This document shows positions 59,273 through 64,000 of a stretch of 64,000 nucleotides of DNA, piece by piece (the stretch's first letter is position 1; every line of letters begins with the position of its first letter). Origin of the DNA: Xenopus tropicalis (Eukaryota > Chordata > Amphibia > Anura > Pipidae); assembly GCF_000004195.4 (NCBI RefSeq), contig NC_030684.2, positions 71,159,392 through 71,223,391 of the forward strand, written 5' to 3'. The translations under genes were made by a program, and so were the position numbers. The notes under the pieces were generated by a model. It was not told the origin of the DNA and ran no database searches. It saw only the letters and a list, made by a program, of their open reading frames with translations.

Positions 59273-60736
59273 GGGGCCGATTCACTAAAGTGCGATAAAA
59301 ATTTTCGCATGCTTTTTTGCGTTAAATAAGTCGCGATAATTAGCGCGCGATTCACCATAGTATTATCACGTGCGTTAAGTCGCCATTTTTGCATGCGGTA
59401 TTTTTCGCGCTAGTTTTAGCGCATGCGTTAATTTCCGCGCTGAAAAGAATACGATCGCATGATTCACTATCACTTGGGCACGCTAAATATCGCATTCGGC
59501 TATGCGAAAATTAACACCTACTACAGGCAGGCGAAAAATTATAGAAAAGTACAGTAAATGAGTTTTTGCCAATAAAATATGGACTTACATTGTTATTTAT
59601 TCAAGTATGTGTCTTTTTACTCAATTTTACTAAAGTCTTGGCATGTATGGAATTTCGCTACTAATATACAGTACAATAGTGGTAAATATTTAGTCGCCAA
59701 AATATACAGTACAATAGTGGTAAATAGTTAGTCGCGATATTATACAGTACTATAGCGGTAAATATTTAGTCGCGATATTATACAGTACAATAGTGGTAAA
59801 TATTTAGTTGCGATATGATACAGTACAATAGCGGTAAATCTTTAGTCGCACAAAATACATTACTAGGTATAATAATTATAGAAAAGTACAGTAAATGAGC
59901 TTTTGCCAATAAAATATGGACTTTGCAGTGCTATTTATTCAAGTATGTGTTTCCCCTAGAGTGACGCAGCCGCCAGTTTGCAGGGAAATGGTCATTTTTA
60001 ATACAGTCATTTTACGAAAGTATTGGCGTTTATGGCTAACATGGCGTGCGTTCATTTACGCGACTATTTATATGCAGCTACAAGTGATGAAATGTTTCGC
60101 CAGGCATGGATTAGCAGCAAATTTTTGGACGTGTGGCGAATTTTTCCACAGCAAATTTTTTCATGCGTTTCGCAAAACAATCCGCCAATGGCAAAACGCA
60201 TAAAAAAAATTTGCCATGCGAAAATTGCCCGCATGTCCAAAAATTGACACATGCTTCAAAAAATAATAGTCACGGGCAACAATTTTTTTGCCCGCACAAC
60301 ATTTTTGCCGTTTCGGGGATCTTTCAAAATTAGTACGTAGCGTATTTTCTGCTGAGTGTGATAACTCTAGCACTTCTTTTTTTTTCTTACTTATATTTTT
60401 ATTGGTTTTTGGGGTTTTTTTTGCAAATAAACATTTATACAGCACCTCTCTAGCACTCTGTGCTCTCCCAGGGCAAAATGTTGGCAGTTTTATGCTGCCT
60501 ATTGTCGCGTGCGTAATGTCGCGACAATTAGCACATGCGATAAATAGTGTGCATGCGAAAAAAAACGCGCGCGCTATTTATCGCGACAAAAATATTGCAT
60601 GAAATACCGCGCATAAAATAGCGCAAGTATGCTTATAGTGAATCGTGTGAAAAGTTGCGGAAATTAAGACGCAATAAAATTTTTACCGCACCCTATAATT
60701 AGCGCACGTTTTATCGCATTTTAGTGAATCAGCCCC
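59273..60736. mobile_element. 1.46-kb terminal-inverted-repeat element, CpG-rich
   Basis: Left ggggccgattcactaaagtg and right tttagtgaatcagcccc are inverted, with gcgataaaa / ttttatcgc continuing the match. ATA flanks both ends. It is densely CpG-containing (cgcatgcg, ttcgcgct, gcgcgcgat), unlike the surroundings. It holds a 38-bp tandem array (59667-59856) between two copies of a roughly 78-bp direct repeat. Short frames inside are not recognisable proteins. Confidence 0.82.
59667..59856. repeat. 38-bp tandem array, five units
   Basis: The anchor tacagta occurs at 59667, 59705, 59743, 59781 and 59819, exactly 38 bp apart. Unit body: acaatagtggtaaatattta then gtcgcgatat with few changes. Confidence 0.95.
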
Positions 60737-61282
60737 ATAGTGTGGGAGGAAGTCTGTGCTTTCCTAAACCTTTGGCCAGCCTTAACTACATTTACTTTTT
60801 CATCTGTTGACCTCAGCCTGAATCTAATTATGCCACAATACTTCCTTTCCAGCTTTACCAGGCAATCACACCAGCCGCTGACTGAGTATGAACGAATATT
60901 CCACAAAAATGTTCTAAACAAATTATCTGAGCTGTATTTCTATAGTCAATTAGCAGAAATTCATATCTGATTAAATGAAAGAAAAAATGGAAAAATATTT
61001 GCAATGCCAGTTGTTAATATTTAACACTGTTTCCCCCCGGCTTGCATGCCTCTTTTAGAAAATGATCTACCCTGGGGTACTTTGCTGCAGAGTGCAGTAC
61101 AACCATGTTTTTGCTGTTTTTTTTTTTAAAGAAGACGTACGACAGCTTGGGGTTATAAGTAAGCAGGTTTAATCATTGGGGGTTGTCTCCCAAATTGGCA
61201 CCCCCCCTTTTTTTAAATTTCCTTTGCTTTTAAATGTGGACCACAATCGTCTTCTTTCAGCCATTTATTCCATGGTTCATGG

Positions 61283-61326
61283 TTTTTTTTTCACATAATG
61301 TTGGGGGACATTATGTGAAAAAAAAC
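61283..61326. repeat. Near-perfect short hairpin
   Basis: ttttttttcacataatgt, a short G-rich loop (tggggg), then acattatgtgaaaaaaaa: 18-bp arms with no mismatch. No gene context. Confidence 0.92.
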
Positions 61327-62592
61327 TCAGTCCTTGATCAGTGAAAATACATGATTCTACACCAAAATCTGATGTGTATATATTGGCCATTAGCCAGACA
61401 CCCTAGAATATGTAGTTGGCAATGTATCACTTCCTTGAGTGCAATTCCCCAAGGTGTGCCTAATAGGCTTGGTGGCTAATTACTCTACTCTTTTACAGCT
61501 ACAGTGGCAGCAATGCGTTAATCTTAATAAAGGGAGGTTCCTAGTGATTAAGTTGAAATATGCAGTGAATGCCCACAAACGTTTGGAAAGAATATGGAAA
61601 CATGTTTGCTTTCTGCAGAATCTTAAAAGGCTTTCAGACTCTCCTGGTTGTTACAGTACTCATACCATGAATAATTTGACATTTCTGTATATATGCTATC
61701 AAGTGTCAACCATGTAGAAAGAAGTTATATGGTAATGATGAAATATATGGTTAGGGTTGTGCTGGTCATTAAGTTTATTGATTCATAGAAACTACTGGCT
61801 GTAACTTTTGCCAGTAAGTATGTTATGAACTATATTATCCTGACAGCTTTATGGGAGAGGGTATTTGGAACAGTTTTGGTACAATTTGGAATAAATCTTT
61901 TGTGTGCTTGAATATTTGGTCTTTCCCTGCAAAGAATTCCCCCCACCTCCAGTTCTGAAAAATGATGTGGGCTGCTGGGTTGCCTGACTGTTATTTTAAT
62001 AGCCTGACCAGTAAAAATAATGCTTAATGCCAATGTTATTAAAAGGCAAAACATATGAAAATATACAGCTGCTAGCTGTAGACTTAAAGCTGTCAAGATC
62101 TGTAAAAGTGGGCATGATCAGTTTTGTGAGGTGCACCCCTGCTCTTACAGTATATTCTGGCCATATTGCTAGTGAAAGGTGAGTTATGTGCAACAGCATG
62201 CATTTCAGCTTTCACTGCTGGGCTGAGCTGAGAGAAGCCTTACACAAACAATGTCCATTCTCTTGATGTGTTTTCAGGGTGTGTGGGTTTGTTTTTCCAT
62301 GCAACATGCAAGCAGCTGATTTCCCTCATCACTATATCAGTCACACTGTTCATCGAAATGCAATGGGGAATTAACCACATAATGGCTGAAAATTCATATA
62401 TCTTTCCTGTAATTTGCAGAAGTGACATACTGATATATTCCTTTTTTGTACATGGTTGTGAGAACTCTGTATGTGTGCCTCTGCTGTGCTCTCTGTCTTA
62501 TTCAGCAGCATTACCAGAGCAGAACAGGAGTTAATGTTTGTAGAGAGTTAATTTATAAATGGGCAGAGGGCATATGTGTGCCTGTGGGAAAC

Positions 62593-62611
62593 GGGGGGGG
62601 GGGGGGGGGGG
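62593..62611. repeat. Poly-G run of 19
   Basis: Uninterrupted G run as given in this sequence. Homopolymer length may be affected by sequencing error. Confidence 0.9.
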
Positions 62612-62759
62612 ATGAAGGAGCCTGCTGCTAATCTTATAAAACTAGTACTCAAAGCAATGCACAGACATTCCACTCATAAAAAATAACAATTACATAGTCT
62701 TGTATGGATTGAAAAAAGATGGTCACTTTATTTGACAATAATATTTACATCTGTGTTTG

Positions 62760-63060
62760 TGATGATCTAGATTGCAGAACTATAAGAGTAGAGAGCGCTG
62801 AAATACTTCATGAAATCGCGGAGGGACTGTGGAGCTAGCTGGGGCTCAATTCCCTCCGGCACATGAAGGGTTAATTTGGTAAGCCATTGGGCGGGAAAAG
62901 AATATACCCCACACTCACCCCTCCCCCTGTTGCCTGTCAGCTCCCAGCGCAGCGTTGCATCCTCACCTCCTGCTACACACGGAGCGGCATCTCCCTACCC
63001 CCCTCCCTGTTTAAGCGCATTTAGCTGGTAATTTCGCTCAACTTAGATTTATATGTTTTC
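62760..63060 (-). promoter_or_regulatory. CpG-enriched segment, possible nkpd1 5' end
   Basis: A CpG cluster (agagcgctgaaa, aatcgcggaggg, ttgggcgggaaaag, cagcgcagcgttgc, acggagcggcat) in CpG-poor surroundings. On the minus strand a GGAG|GTGAGG donor (GT at 62966-62965) follows a GC-rich stretch, consistent with a non-coding first exon, and catataaatc lies further upstream near 63050. Assignment to nkpd1 is only by position and strand. Confidence 0.3.
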
Positions 63061-63333
63061 TTTTCAGGCTCTGTTCATGCTTGTCTGGTTTGTCACAGCA
63101 TATGGCAGGTGATAGTCCTTGGCCATTTAATCTGTGGTTGTTTGATGGTTTCCACATGCCCACTGTGTTCGCAGTGGCTGGCATTCGTTATAAAACAGTC
63201 TTTAAGATGTTTGGTAAAGTTTGAAATACATGTTAAGGACTATTCTGATGTTGGATTCTTTAATAAAGCTGTGGCCGAACTCCACCCACCAAAATTGTGT
63301 CATTGTGTTTTTCTTAAGTCAGCTGGGCTCATC

Positions 63334-63355
63334 GGGGGGGGGGGGGGGGGGGGGG
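63334..63355. repeat. Poly-G run of 22
   Basis: Uninterrupted G run following agctgggctcatc. As with the run at 62593, exact length is uncertain. Confidence 0.9.
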
Positions 63356-63439
63356 TAAGGTTGGAAGGAAGGGAATAAGTCTCCGCAGTCTCCACCAGAC
63401 CGCAGGGTAGACGTTTTTATTTTTGCCCATTTCTGGCCA

Positions 63440-63850
63440 TTTTTGGCCATACCTCCCAACATTTGAAAAATGCAAAGAGGGACAAATAGAAATGCTGCAC
63501 AAAGTTTTCTGGGGGTTTGGGGGTCTTGTTTTATATGTTATTACAGGTTTGCTAATAAAGGCAAAATTGCCCTTTAAGATGTAAGTTTCAGTTCCCTCAA
63601 GAGACCTGTTTATCTTTAGTTACAACTGTATCTCAGTGCAGACGTTGAGTAATTCTGGGCTCTCTGCCAAAATCCTTCTTATCTAATTACGAGAAACGTT
63701 GTATTTTATTTATTTTTTTTTGGCATTCAGTGCAGGAGATCAAAGGGAAATGAGGGACTTTTCGATAAGAATCTGGGACTCTGGGCTGAGCTGTTAAAAT
63801 CCAGACTGTCCAGCGAAAATCGGGACAGTTGGGAGGTAACATATGCCTCC
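63440..63850. repeat. MITE with tacctcccaac ends
   Basis: Left ggccatacctcccaacattt and right gggacagttgggaggtaaca are inverted repeats, with gagggacaaat and aaatcgggaca inside the ends. No coding content. Confidence 0.7.
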
Positions 63851-64000
63851 CAACCACTTACCTTTCCTGTGCTGGAGGAGGTCCATGGGAGATTACATTT
63901 GCACTGTCTGCTCTAGAATAGCTGAATGTCCGGTTTAATAACTGGAAATTCATCTCTTTCTATTAGCCACTTTCTATTCTGAGTCCTGGTGGCTCTAACA

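Noticed and set aside
60288..60602. 104-codon frame and neighbours at 59.9-60.6 kb
   Set aside because: All lie within the 1.46-kb inverted-repeat element and show no recognisable domain.

Overview
This is vertebrate nuclear DNA, almost certainly from a Xenopus-type frog. It carries spliced genes with GT/AG introns, and it is densely packed with interspersed repeats of the kind seen in pipid frogs: TTAA-flanked T2/Kolobok-like MITEs, CR1 and L1 LINE fragments, Tc1/mariner copies, hAT-like mini-elements and long (TA)n tracts. No prokaryotic or viral gene was recognised. The species assignment rests on repeat style and gene content, not on a database match.

Three protein-coding genes are supported, all on the minus strand. 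(1) ppp1r37 (protein phosphatase 1 regulatory subunit 37, LRR protein) has its start codon at 27382 and stop at 5350. It has 12 coding exons whose phases all join, giving 724 codons. (2) gemin7 (SMN-complex protein) has its main coding exon at 35454-35786. Its short first coding exon probably lies under the CpG-rich promoter near 40.5-40.7 kb. (3) nkpd1 (KAP-family P-loop protein) has a large terminal exon at 41884-43919, an upstream exon at 45936-46067, and a phase-compatible candidate further exon at 50405-50515. Its 5' end is not resolved; a CpG-rich segment at 62.76-63.06 kb could be its promoter.

Layout. 1-5349: downstream flank or possible long 3' UTR of ppp1r37, plus MITEs. 5.35-27.4 kb: ppp1r37, whose introns host a 46-bp tandem repeat, a 137-bp palindrome, a hammerhead-like repeat, two Tc1/mariner elements, a broken CR1 LINE and nested MITEs. 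27.4-35.4 kb: promoter of ppp1r37, a three-element nest (28.6-29.8 kb), and an orphan CpG-rich promoter/first-exon-like segment on the plus strand at 32.9-33.2 kb lying between two T2-like ends. 35.4-40.7 kb: gemin7, with a cluster of three long palindromes and a complex tandem repeat inside its intron. 41.9-50.5 kb: nkpd1. 50.5-64 kb: no confident gene; L1 remnant, hAT-like and other MITEs, a 1.46-kb terminal-inverted-repeat element holding five exact-length 38-bp repeats, and two poly-G runs.

The genes do not form a pathway: ppp1r37 acts on protein phosphatase 1, gemin7 in snRNP assembly, and nkpd1 has no established biochemical role. Their proximity reflects conserved synteny with human 19q13.32, with nkpd1 in a different relative position. 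The most unusual non-genic material is the recurring GAAACG hairpin family next to (TA)n tracts, the 39.4-40.1 kb complex repeat, and the orphan promoter.
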